Assembly (NCBI RefSeq): GCF_001905445.1
Contig: NZ_LIVQ01000006.1
Span: 248,001 to 312,000, forward strand
Direction: 5' to 3'
Length of the DNA stretch: 64,000 nt
From: Streptomyces sp. CB00455
GTDB taxonomy: Bacteria; Actinomycetota; Actinomycetes; Streptomycetales; Streptomycetaceae
Shown here: piece after piece, positions 51,560-59,466 of the stretch
How positions within the stretch are numbered: the stretch's first letter is position 1
How the letters are laid out: each line of letters starts with the position of its first letter
Translations under genes and position numbers: made by a program
Notes under the pieces: generated by a model
The model's input: the letters and a program-made list of their open reading frames with translations, nothing else
What the model was told of the DNA's origin: nothing
The model's database searches: none

Positions 51560-52899
51560 CTGGGCTCCTTGGGCAGGCCGAGCACGCGCTCGGCGATGAT
51601 GTTCCGCTGGATCTCGTCCGAGCCGCCGTAGATGGTGTCGGCGCGGGTGAACAGGAAGAGCCGCTGCCCTTCGTCGAGTCCGAGCTCGTACGGCAGCCCC
51701 GGCGCCCAGGCCGCCCCTCCGGCCGAGGCCGCCGCACCGCGGACCTCCACCGCCAGCTCACCGAGCCGCCGGTGCCAGCCGCCCCACAGCAGCTTGGCCA
51801 CGTTCGGCGCCCCCGGGCCGCCCGCCGCGCCCAGGGTCCGCAGCGCGTTCCACCGCATGGTGCGCAGCTCGGCCCACTGCCGTACGAGGCGCTCGCGCAG
51901 GACGGGATCGTGGGCCCGGGCGGCGGCCGTGGCACCGTCCGGGGCCGGCCCGGAGGCGGGGCTCGCGGCGGGGGCGGAGCCGGTGGCCGAGGCAGTTGCC
52001 GAGGCCGAGGCAGTTGCCGAGGCCGGGACCGTTGCCGTTGCCGTCGCCGTTGCCGGGGCCGCGCAGGCCGCGTACGCCGCCAGGACGCGCTCCAGTTCGG
52101 CCGCGAAGCCGATCTGCTGGACCAGCGTGGACACCCCCCGCTCCAGGGCGAGCAGGCCCATGGCCACCGTCCAGCCGTCACCCTCCGCGCCGACGGCCTC
52201 GGCCGCCACCGCCCCGTCGAAGAACACCTCGTTGAACTCCGAGGTCCCGGACATCTGCCGGATCGGCCGGACCTCGACGCGGCCCGGCTGGTCCATCCGT
52301 ACGAGCAGGAAGGACAGCCCCCTCTGGCGCCGGGAGCCGGGCTCGGTACGGGCCAGGACGAAGCACCAGTCGGCGTCCCGGGCCAGGGAGGTCCAGATCT
52401 TCTGGCCGGTCACGCGGTACCGCCCGTCCGCCCGGTCCCGGACGGCGGCCGTCCGGATGTCCGCGAGGTCGGATCCGGCGCCCGGCTCGCTGTAGCCCTG
52501 GCACCACAGCTCCTCGCCCCGCGCGATCCCGGGCAGGAAGCGGTCCCGCTGCTCGCGGGTGCCGTGGGCGACGAGCGTGGGCGCGAGGAGGTTCTCGCCG
52601 ATGTGGCCGGCCCGGCCGGGCGCGCGCAGCGCCGCGTACTCCTCGGCCCACACCACCTGCCCGGTCAGCGAGAGCCGCTGCTGCCCGTAGGTCCCGGCCG
52701 GGACCTCCCAGCCCTGCCCGATCCAGCCGCCGCGTCCCAGCTCGCGCTCCCACGCGCGCCGGACCTCGACCTCCTCGTGCCCGCTGCCCGGGCCGCCGAG
52801 CCCGCGGGCCCGCGCGTACGGTCCCGCGAGGTGCTCCGTCAGCCACGTACGGGCGCGCCCGCGCAGCTCCTCGTCCTCGTCCCCGAAGCTGAAGTCCAC
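51556..52899 (-). CDS. Acyl-CoA dehydrogenase family protein
   Basis: A 447-residue flavoprotein: LWCQGYSEPGAGSDLADIRT, VTGQKIWTSLARDADW, RQMSGTSEFNEVFFDGA and the C-terminal YGGSDEIQRNIIAERVLGLP. It is of the FadE17/FadE29-like type. Residues about 280-325 are an Ala/Thr/Ser/Pro insertion (ATATATATVPASATASASAT) encoded by a GTTGCCGAGGCC-type repeat at about 51970-52070, in the loop between two C-terminal helices. The second gene of the SDR-dehydrogenase-alcohol dehydrogenase operon. Confidence 0.87.
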   Translation of the reverse strand: MDFSFGDEDEELRGRARTWLTEHLAGPYARARGLGGPGSGHEEVEVRRAWERELGRGGWIGQGWEVPAGTYGQQRLSLTGQVVWAEEYAALRAPGRAGHIGENLLAPTLVAHGTREQRDRFLPGIARGEELWCQGYSEPGAGSDLADIRTAAVRDRADGRYRVTGQKIWTSLARDADWCFVLARTEPGSRRQRGLSFLLVRMDQPGRVEVRPIRQMSGTSEFNEVFFDGAVAAEAVGAEGDGWTVAMGLLALERGVSTLVQQIGFAAELERVLAAYAACAAPATATATATVPASATASASATASATGSAPAASPASGPAPDGATAAARAHDPVLRERLVRQWAELRTMRWNALRTLGAAGGPGAPNVAKLLWGGWHRRLGELAVEVRGAAASAGGAAWAPGLPYELGLDEGQRLFLFTRADTIYGGSDEIQRNIIAERVLGLPKEPR

Positions 52900-52927
52900 G
52901 CCGCTCCCCCTCGCTCCTGCCGGCCCT

Positions 52928-53860
52928 TCACTCCGGGCGCTGCGCGTTGGGGCGGTCCTCGGCGGCCGCCGCCCTGGCCATGGCCTCCAGCTGCGCGAGC
53001 ATCGGCATCGGGTCGGTGCCCACCGTCCCGGGCAGGAAGCCGGCGATCTTCTCCGGGGTCCAGGAGCCCTCGGCGTAGGCGGCGCGCAGCTCGCGCGGCT
53101 GCGCCCAGACGGCGATCTTCGGGCCGGCGATCGTGTAGACCTGCCCGGTGATCTTCTCGCCGCCGGCGGCCACGGCCCGGTCGGAGAGCAGGTAGGTCAC
53201 GAGGGCCGCCACGTCCTCGGGTTCGCCGATCTCCTTGAGCTCCATGGGGACGTTGGCGGACATGCGGGTGCGGGCGACGGGTGCGACGGCGTTGGCCGTG
53301 ACCCCGTACTTGGCCAGCCCGAGCGCGGCGGAGCGGACGAGGGAGATGATGCCGCCCTTGGCCGCGCTGTAGTTGGCCTGCGCGACGGAGCCCTGGTGGT
53401 TGCCGCTGGTGAAGCCGATGAGGGTGCCGGAGCCCTGTCTGCGCATGACGGCGGAGGCGGCGCGGAAGAGGGTGAAGGTGCCCTTGAGGTGGGTGGCCAC
53501 CACCGGGTCCCACTCCTCTTCGGACATGTTGAAGAGCATCCGCTCGCGCAGGATCCCGGCGACGCAGACCACTCCGTCGATGCGTCCGTACCGGGCGAGC
53601 GCGGTGTCGACGACGCGCCGGCCGCCCGCCATGGTGGAGATGTCGTCGGCGACGGCGACGGCTTCCCCGCCCGCAGCGGTTATCTCCTTCACCACGGCCT
53701 CGGCGATCTCACTGGTGGGTTCGCCGCCCCCGATGCCGACGCCGTAGTCGTTGACCACGACCTCGGCACCCTCGGCGGCCGCGGCGCGTGCCACGGCCCG
53801 TCCGATGCCCCGGCCGGCGCCGGTGACGGCGACGACCTTGCCTGCCAAGAAGTTCCCCAC
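52928..53860 (-). CDS. SDR-family dehydrogenase (FabG/HSD17B4-like)
   Basis: A 310-residue short-chain dehydrogenase. Motif VTGAGRGIGRAVARAA (about 12-27), VVNDYG after strand 2 (Asp, NAD), the NNAG-like VCVAGIL and the catalytic YSAAKGG with Ser upstream in GFTSGNHQG. The protein is longer than FabG by about 50 C-terminal residues, resembling the SDR domain of peroxisomal multifunctional enzyme 2. It probably oxidises a 3-hydroxyacyl-CoA. Start GTG 53858-53860; 28 nt separate it from the acyl-CoA dehydrogenase gene downstream. Site 11 lies upstream. Confidence 0.87.
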   Translation of the reverse strand: MGNFLAGKVVAVTGAGRGIGRAVARAAAAEGAEVVVNDYGVGIGGGEPTSEIAEAVVKEITAAGGEAVAVADDISTMAGGRRVVDTALARYGRIDGVVCVAGILRERMLFNMSEEEWDPVVATHLKGTFTLFRAASAVMRRQGSGTLIGFTSGNHQGSVAQANYSAAKGGIISLVRSAALGLAKYGVTANAVAPVARTRMSANVPMELKEIGEPEDVAALVTYLLSDRAVAAGGEKITGQVYTIAGPKIAVWAQPRELRAAYAEGSWTPEKIAGFLPGTVGTDPMPMLAQLEAMARAAAAEDRPNAQRPE

Positions 53861-53882
53861 GTCCGGCCCCTTCCCGCGTTTT

Positions 53883-53897
53883 CTGACGGACCGTTAG
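53883..53897. promoter_or_regulatory. Regulon palindrome, site 11 (one mismatch)
   Basis: CTGACGGACCGTTAG, 23 bp upstream of the SDR operon and 72 bp upstream of the divergent cyclase-family gene; placed to control both. Confidence 0.78.
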
Positions 53898-53968
53898 ATT
53901 CTAGGGGCACCTCGATGCACCTGCACAAGCCCTCGTTGCCGTTTCCACGCAAGGAGCTGTTGAGGCCC

Positions 53969-54895
53969 ATGCCACTGCCCGCCGAGTTCCACGACATCGC
54001 CGAACGCGTCAACAACTGGGGCCGCTGGGGAGCCGAAGACGAGAGGGGCACCTTGAACCTCGTCACCGACGAGGTCGTGCGGACCGCCGCGGCGGAGGTC
54101 CGCAGCGGACGCCGCATCCCGCTGGCCCTTCCCCTCAAGGAGGACGGCGTGCAGGTCGGCATGATCCCCGGCCGGGTCAACCCGCTGCACACGATGGTGC
54201 AGATCAACCAGGAGATCTTCGGGCCGGGGACGGTGGCGTGCAGCGACGACGCCGTGACCATGGGGCTGCAGGCGGGCACCCACTGGGACGCCCTGACGCA
54301 CGTCTCGCACTCGGGAACGATCTACAACGGCCGCCCGGCGGACACGATCACCGCGCACGGCCGCGCGCGGTTCAGCGGCATCGACAAGGCGGGGCCCATC
54401 GTCTCGCGCGGCGTCCTGCTGGACGTGGCGCGCGCCAAGGGGCTGGACCGGCTGGTGGGGGGCCACGCCGTCACCCCCCAGGACCTGGCCGAAGCCGAGG
54501 AGTTCGCGGGGGTCACCGTCCGCCCCGGCGACATCGTCCTGGTCCGCACCGGTCAGATCCAGCTCTACCTGGCGGGCGACAAGCACGGCTACGGCTTTCC
54601 GTCCCCGGGGCTGTCCGTCCGCACCCCGGAGTGGTTCCACGCCCGGGACGTGGCGGCGGTGGCGAACGACACCCTGACCTTCGAGATCTTCCCGCCGGAG
54701 ATCGAGGACCTGTGGCTCGCGGTGCACGCGCTGGACCTGGTGGAGATGGGCATGCACCAGGGGCAGAACTGGGACCTCGAAAAGTTGTCCACAGCCTGTG
54801 CAGAGGAGAACCGCTACACGTTCCTCCTGTCCGCCATGCCGGAACCCTTCACGGGGGCGGTGGGCACCCCGGTGTCCCCGGTGGCACTCTTCTGA
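53969..54895 (+). CDS. Cyclase-family (kynurenine formamidase-like) metal hydrolase
   Basis: A 308-residue protein of the cyclase family (PF04199 type). The metal-binding motif is LQAGTHWDALTHVSHSG (about residues 95-111, HxxxxH-type), with a second region VLVRTGQIQ. Relatives hydrolyse or cyclise amides and lactones, such as N-formylkynurenine. I chose ATG 53969, preceded by GAGG; an ATG at 53915 would add 18 residues. It is divergent from the SDR operon with site 11 between. In the regulon it may open a ring or lactone. Confidence 0.83.
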   Translation: MPLPAEFHDIAERVNNWGRWGAEDERGTLNLVTDEVVRTAAAEVRSGRRIPLALPLKEDGVQVGMIPGRVNPLHTMVQINQEIFGPGTVACSDDAVTMGLQAGTHWDALTHVSHSGTIYNGRPADTITAHGRARFSGIDKAGPIVSRGVLLDVARAKGLDRLVGGHAVTPQDLAEAEEFAGVTVRPGDIVLVRTGQIQLYLAGDKHGYGFPSPGLSVRTPEWFHARDVAAVANDTLTFEIFPPEIEDLWLAVHALDLVEMGMHQGQNWDLEKLSTACAEENRYTFLLSAMPEPFTGAVGTPVSPVALF

Positions 54896-55143
54896 CCCCC
54901 GGCCTCCTGACCCCCCGGCCCCTGACCGCCCACGACCCCTGATCCCCGGGCCCCCACCGGGGACCGGCGGACGGGCATCGCGGAAGGACCTGCGGGTGGC
55001 GGCGGTGCGCGTGCACGCCCCGAGCGCGGCACGGCAGCCGCCACCCCGCGACCCGCACTCGTCAAGGCCTGTCCTTGGCGTCCCCTCGCGTCGAATCGCT
55101 CCACACCAGGGTGATCAACAGGTGACGAACCGTCAACACCTCG

Positions 55144-55617
55144 TTAGAGGTACACGCGCGGTTCCCGCGTCGGCGCGTACGGTTCGGGCCCGCGGTCCGG
55201 GCCGTCCGCCGCACAGTCCGAGGCGGCCTTCTGCGCGCGGTCGATCTCGCACCAGATCCGCTTGCCCCCGCCCTCGCGCTGCCAGCCCCAGCGGTCCGCG
55301 AGGCCGTCCACCAGCTCCAGGCCGCGGCCGCCCGTGTCGTCCCCGGCGGCCTGCCGGCGGGCCGGCGCCCGGTCGCTCGCGTCGGCGACCTCGACCCGCA
55401 CTCCCGGCCCGCCGAACAGCATCCGCAGTACGGCCGGACAACCCGTGTGCACGACCGCGTTCGTGACCAGTTCGGAGATCAGCAGGATCAGCGTCTCCGC
55501 GAGCGGCTCGTCGTCCCCTATGCCCGACCCGGCCAGCCTCGACCGCGCCCATCGGCGCGCCCGGCCCACCTCGGCGGGGTCCGGTCCTACTTCGAGCTGA
55601 ACCTGAAGCACCTGCAC
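55144..55617 (-). CDS. RsbW-like ATP-binding anti-sigma-type regulator
   Basis: A 157-residue single-domain HATPase_c_2 protein: SELVTNAVVHTGCP (N box with catalytic Asn), DASDRAPARR and GGRGLELVDGLADRWG (G boxes). Such proteins act as anti-sigma or signalling kinases in Streptomyces. The start is GTG 55615-55617. Its neighbour at the 3-prime side is the convergent cyclase gene; no anti-anti-sigma gene lies next to it. A TGACG-N3-CGTCA core at 55123-55135 lies beyond its stop and is not placed as an operator. Confidence 0.83.
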   Translation of the reverse strand: MQVLQVQLEVGPDPAEVGRARRWARSRLAGSGIGDDEPLAETLILLISELVTNAVVHTGCPAVLRMLFGGPGVRVEVADASDRAPARRQAAGDDTGGRGLELVDGLADRWGWQREGGGKRIWCEIDRAQKAASDCAADGPDRGPEPYAPTREPRVYL

Positions 55618-56074
55618 CGCTCACACCATCCGAACCGGCGGACACTTCGCCTCGCGACGCGACGGGATCACCCAGCGTGATCCCCTTGCGGAGCAGCATG
55701 GTTGACATACAGTCACCACAACAAGCGCTTCGGGCATATTCCCGCGCGAAGCAGGGGGCGTGGTGCATACTGTGCGACGCCTGCGCCGCTCAACCGCTCG
55801 CATTCGTGGGAGCGTACCGGAGCGGCCCCCCGACTCCGGTCCGTAACGAGTCGAGTGAAGGACACAAACCGATATCAACTCTCTGTAATCGGACATGAGT
55901 CCCGCACCGTCCTTCCCGTGCCTCGTCTGCCACCCGTACCTTGGGTGCTTCTGCTGCCCTTCCTGCGCTCCTGTACCAGCCATCCCCCTCTCCTGCCCCG
56001 CGCCGGCTGCTCCCACGCAGCCGGGCGCCACCCACTGCGCCATCCCCCCGCCCCGCCCCGGTCCCGCCCCGCCG
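55618..56074. other. Intergenic stretch upstream of the RsbW-like gene
   Basis: About 450 bp of lower G+C content between divergent-tail genes. No credible reading frame on either strand; it probably holds the promoter of the RsbW-like gene (minus strand). A small hairpin GGGATCACCCAGCGTGATCCC lies at 55664-55684. Confidence 0.45.
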
Positions 56075-56986
56075 CTACCGCGCCGAGCCCATCAGGTCCG
56101 CGGCCAGCAGCTCCTCCGCCTCCGCCGCCGTCCGCCACTGTTCGGCCCGCAGCCAGGCCCGCTTCAGGTGCAGGTGCACGTCCGACTCCCATGTGAAGCC
56201 CATCCCGCCGTGCACCTGCAGGCAGTCCCGCGCATTGCCCACCGCAGCCCCGTCCGCGAGGAGCTTGGCCGCGGCGATCTCCGCGCCGTCCGCCGTCACC
56301 GCCGCCGCATAGACCGCCGTACGGGCCACCTCCGCGCGCACCAGCATGCCCGCGCACAGGTGCTTGACCGCCTGGAACGCCCCGACCGGCTGCCCGAACT
56401 GCTCGCGCTCCCCGGCGTAGCGCACCGCGAGCTCCACCGTCCGCAGCGCGCTCCCGGTCTGGAGCGCGGCCGTCAGCAGCGCCCCCGTCTCCCGGTACGC
56501 CGACAGGTCCGGGCCGCATCCCGCCACCCGGTGCAGAGGCGTCATCGGGTCCGCCGAGCGCACCGGCTCGCCCCGCGGCGGCGTCCCCGGCAGGCCCAGG
56601 ACCGCGTCCGCGTCGTCCAGGTGGGTCACCAGTCCGTCGCCCAGGTCGAGGGCCGTCACCACCGCCTCGCCCTCCGCCGCGCCGGGAACCGTCCCGGCGG
56701 CCAGGTGCGTGGCCACCAGTGGCCCCGGCAGCAGGACCCGTCCGGCCTCCTCGAAGACGAGCGCCGCCTCCGGCAGGCCGAGGCCGACCCCGCCCCCGGC
56801 CTCCGCAAGCCGCAGCGCGAAGAATCCCGCCCGGCCGAGCTCCCGCCACACCGCGCGGTCGATCCCCGCCCCGCCGTCGAGGTCCGCCCGCAGCACCTCG
56901 CGGCCGTACCGCCCCTCCAGCAGGTCCCGTACGCCCGCGCGCAGGGCCCGCTGGTCCTCGGTCGGCTGGAAGTCCACGGCCCTCAC
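56075..56986 (-). CDS. Acyl-CoA dehydrogenase family protein, small subunit type
   Basis: A 303-residue short acyl-CoA dehydrogenase relative: PTEDQRALRAGVRDLL, EREQFGQPVGAFQAVKHLCAGM and VHGGMGFTWESDVHLHLKRA. It is about 80 residues shorter than usual and lacks the typical FAD-contact block of the middle domain, as in FadE subunits that function only in heteromers. The start GTG 56984-56986 overlaps the stop of the larger dehydrogenase gene (GTGA), which supports pairing in an alpha2-beta2 enzyme like those of steroid catabolism. Confidence 0.85.
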   Translation of the reverse strand: MRAVDFQPTEDQRALRAGVRDLLEGRYGREVLRADLDGGAGIDRAVWRELGRAGFFALRLAEAGGGVGLGLPEAALVFEEAGRVLLPGPLVATHLAAGTVPGAAEGEAVVTALDLGDGLVTHLDDADAVLGLPGTPPRGEPVRSADPMTPLHRVAGCGPDLSAYRETGALLTAALQTGSALRTVELAVRYAGEREQFGQPVGAFQAVKHLCAGMLVRAEVARTAVYAAAVTADGAEIAAAKLLADGAAVGNARDCLQVHGGMGFTWESDVHLHLKRAWLRAEQWRTAAEAEELLAADLMGSAR

Positions 56987-58137
56987 CGGCCCTTCGGGAG
57001 GCCGAGGATCCGCTCGGCGACGATGTTGCGCTGGATCTGCGAGGTGCCCGCCGCGATCGTGTACGAGAGCGAGGAGAGGCGGTCCAGGGTCCACTCCTCG
57101 TCCAGCCCCAGGGACCGCGCGCCCAGCACCTCGGCGGCCGTGTCGTACAGCTCCTGGCGCGCGTGCGAGTAGGCGAGCTTGAAGACGGAGCCACCGGTGC
57201 CCGGAATCCCGCCGGAACGCTGCGACTCGCTGACGTTCCACTGCGTCAGCCGCCACAGCGCGCCGAACTCCCCCCACAGCCGGCCCAGCCTGCGCCGCAG
57301 CACGGGGTCGTCCCAGCGGCCGTTGGCCCTGGCCGCGCGCGCCAGCTCGCCCAGCGTCCGGCGGCAGGCGACGACCTCGCCGACGAAGGCGGTGCCGCGC
57401 TCGAAGGACAGCGTGACCATGGTGACGCGCCACCCGTCGTTCTCCGCCCCGACCCGGTGGGAGACGGGGACGCGCACCTCGTCGAGGAACATCTGCGCGA
57501 ACTCGGTGGATCCGGCGAGCGTGCGCAGCGGCCGGACCGTCACCCCGGGCGCGTCCATCGGCATGGCCAGCCAGGAGATGCCGCGGTGCTTCGGCGCCCG
57601 CGCGTCCGTCCGCACGAGCAGTTCGCACCAGTCGGCGACCTCGGCGTGCGAGGTCCAGATCTTCGAGCCGGTGACGACGTAGGCGTCACCGTCGCGCTCC
57701 GCCCGCGTCCGCAGGGAGGCCAGGTCGGAGCCCGCGTCCGGCTCGCTGAACCCCTGGCACCACACCTCCTCGCCCCGCAGCACGGGCGGCAGCCAGCGCG
57801 CCCGCTGCCCGGCGGTGCCCTCCGCGGCGATGGTCGGCCCCGCGTGCAGCAGCCCGACGAAGTTGGCGCCGACGTACGGGGCTCCGGCGCGCTCGGTCTC
57901 CTCCAGGAAGATCAGGTGCTGGGTCGGGGTGGCCCCGCGGCCGCCCGCGTCCAGCGGCCAGTGCAGGCCCGCGTAGCCGGCCTCGTACAGCCGGCGCTGC
58001 CAGCCGAGGTCGTGGGCGCGCCGTCCGGGCCAGTCGTCCGGGGAAGGCCTGGGGGGCAGTTCGGGCAGTGTCGTGGCGAGCCATGCGCGCAGCCGCGCCC
58101 GGAATTCCTGTTCCTCCTCGGTGTAGGTCAGGTCCAT
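56983..58137 (-). CDS. Acyl-CoA dehydrogenase family protein, large subunit type
   Basis: A 384-residue acyl-CoA dehydrogenase with VWCQGFSEPDAGSDLASLRTRA, VTGSKIWTSHAEVADWCELLVRTD, RPLRTLAGSTEFAQMFLDEVRV and the C-terminal TSQIQRNIVAERILGLPKG. ATG 58135-58137 overlaps the stop of the amidohydrolase gene by ATGA, and its own stop overlaps the start of the small dehydrogenase gene. The three genes are thus one coupled operon, and the two dehydrogenases probably form a heteromer. Confidence 0.88.
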   Translation of the reverse strand: MDLTYTEEEQEFRARLRAWLATTLPELPPRPSPDDWPGRRAHDLGWQRRLYEAGYAGLHWPLDAGGRGATPTQHLIFLEETERAGAPYVGANFVGLLHAGPTIAAEGTAGQRARWLPPVLRGEEVWCQGFSEPDAGSDLASLRTRAERDGDAYVVTGSKIWTSHAEVADWCELLVRTDARAPKHRGISWLAMPMDAPGVTVRPLRTLAGSTEFAQMFLDEVRVPVSHRVGAENDGWRVTMVTLSFERGTAFVGEVVACRRTLGELARAARANGRWDDPVLRRRLGRLWGEFGALWRLTQWNVSESQRSGGIPGTGGSVFKLAYSHARQELYDTAAEVLGARSLGLDEEWTLDRLSSLSYTIAAGTSQIQRNIVAERILGLPKGR

Positions 58138-59333
58138 CAGCGCTCCAGGTCGAGGCCGAGCATGCGGATGGCGTTGCCGCGCATCAGCTTGTAGACGGTC
58201 TCGTCGTCCAGCCCCTTCACGTGGTCGAGGGCGACCTCCCTGGTGTGCGGGAAGGTCGAGTCCACGTGCGGGTAGTCCGTCTCGAAGGTGGCGTTGTCGC
58301 GGCCGACCACGTCCAGGGAGGCGATGCCGTGCTTGTCGCGGAAGAAGCAGCAGTACATCTGCCGGTAGTAGTACGTCGAGGGCGGCTCGGGGATCAGGCC
58401 GCGGACCCCGCCCCAGGCGCGGTGCTCCCGCCAGACGTCGTCGGCGCGCTCCAGGGCGTACGGGATCCACCCCATCTGGCCCTCGCTGTAGGCCAGCTTG
58501 AGCGCGGGGAACCGCACCAGCACCCCGCTGAACAGGAAGTCCATCATCGAGGCCATCGCGTTGTTGAAGCTGAGCGAGGCCTGGACGGCGGGCGGCGCGT
58601 CCGGTGAGGCCGCCGGCATCTGGGAGCTGGACCCGATGTGCATGTTGACGACCGTGCCGGTCTCCTGGCAGACGGCGAAGAAGGGGTCCCAGTAGCCGGA
58701 GTGGATCGAGGGCAGCCCCAGGTAGGTGGGGATCTCCGAGAAGGTCACCGCGCGCACCCCGCGGGCGGCGTTGCGCCGGACCTCCGCGACCGCGAGGCCG
58801 ATGTCCCACAGCGGGATGATGCACAGCGGGATCAGCCGGCCACCGCTGTCGCCGCACCACTCCTCGACCATCCAGTCGTTGTAGGCGCGCACGCAGGCGA
58901 GCGCGACCTCCTTGTCGTGGGCCTCGGCGAAGGTCTGACCGCAAAAGCGCGGGAAGGTGGGGAAGCACAGGGACGCCTCGACGTGGTTGAGGTCCATGTC
59001 GGCCAGCCGCGCCCCCGGGTCCCAGCAGCCGCGCCGCATCTCCTCGCGGGTGATCCCCTCCAGGGTCATGTCGTCGCGGTCGAAGCCGACGGCGGCGATG
59101 TTGCGCTTGTACGGGAACTTCAGGTCCTCGTAGATCCACCAGTCGGTCGGCGGCCCGTCGGGGTCCATGGAGATCACGTACCTGCCGCCCGTGTACTCCA
59201 GCTCGCCGATCCCGGCCGTCAGTGCCTTGGGGCCCCGGTCGCGGTACCTGGCGGGCAGCCACACCTCGAAGAGGTGGGCGGGCTCGATCACGTGGTCGTC
59301 GACGCTGATGATCCGAGGCAGTTCCAGTTCCAT
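58137..59333 (-). CDS. Amidohydrolase-2 family protein, second copy
   Basis: A 398-residue paralogue of the protein at 12279: IISVDDHVIEPAHLFEVWLP, AYNDWMVEEWCG, VNMHIGSSS and FETDYPHVDSTFPH are shared nearly word for word. It has no Gly/Ser tail. The start ATG 59331-59333 is preferred to a longer frame that begins inside the operator. It heads the operon with the paired acyl-CoA dehydrogenases. The pairing of an amidohydrolase-2 protein with FadE-type enzymes recurs in actinobacterial lipid clusters; the reaction is not known. Confidence 0.87.
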   Translation of the reverse strand: MELELPRIISVDDHVIEPAHLFEVWLPARYRDRGPKALTAGIGELEYTGGRYVISMDPDGPPTDWWIYEDLKFPYKRNIAAVGFDRDDMTLEGITREEMRRGCWDPGARLADMDLNHVEASLCFPTFPRFCGQTFAEAHDKEVALACVRAYNDWMVEEWCGDSGGRLIPLCIIPLWDIGLAVAEVRRNAARGVRAVTFSEIPTYLGLPSIHSGYWDPFFAVCQETGTVVNMHIGSSSQMPAASPDAPPAVQASLSFNNAMASMMDFLFSGVLVRFPALKLAYSEGQMGWIPYALERADDVWREHRAWGGVRGLIPEPPSTYYYRQMYCCFFRDKHGIASLDVVGRDNATFETDYPHVDSTFPHTREVALDHVKGLDDETVYKLMRGNAIRMLGLDLER

Positions 59334-59348
59334 GACCGTCTCCCAAAT

Positions 59349-59363
59349 CTGATGGATCGTCAG
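59349..59363. promoter_or_regulatory. Regulon palindrome, site 12 (one mismatch)
   Basis: CTGATGGATCGTCAG, 16 bp upstream of the amidohydrolase start, reading toward the minus-strand operon. Confidence 0.78.
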
Positions 59364-59426
59364 AAACAAGCTAGCCCCGCCACCCCTGGACCGACAAGCG
59401 CCGGCGCCCTACGCTCTCGGCCTGAC

Positions 59427-59441
59427 CTGACTGACCGTCAG
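59427..59441. promoter_or_regulatory. Regulon palindrome, site 13 (one mismatch)
   Basis: CTGACTGACCGTCAG, 26 bp upstream of the plus-strand acyl-CoA synthetase start; sites 12 and 13 serve the two directions of this divergent region separately. Confidence 0.8.
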
Positions 59442-59466
59442 CTACACCGCCCGAGGGAGCTCCCGG

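Noticed and set aside
48462..52181. A 1239-codon open frame on the minus strand across the flavin reductase, DD-transpeptidase and dehydrogenase genes
   Set aside because: It overlaps four well-supported genes in other frames and reads as Arg/Gly/Pro-rich noise.
55122..55136. GTGACGAACCGTCAA as a further regulon site
   Set aside because: Both outer bases deviate and it lies between two convergent 3-prime ends, so it controls no promoter; treated as chance.
1453..59441. The palindromes as KstR or KstR2 sites
   Set aside because: The sequence differs from the TNNAACNNGTTNNA and CAAG/CTTG-type motifs known to me; therefore reported as a separate motif.
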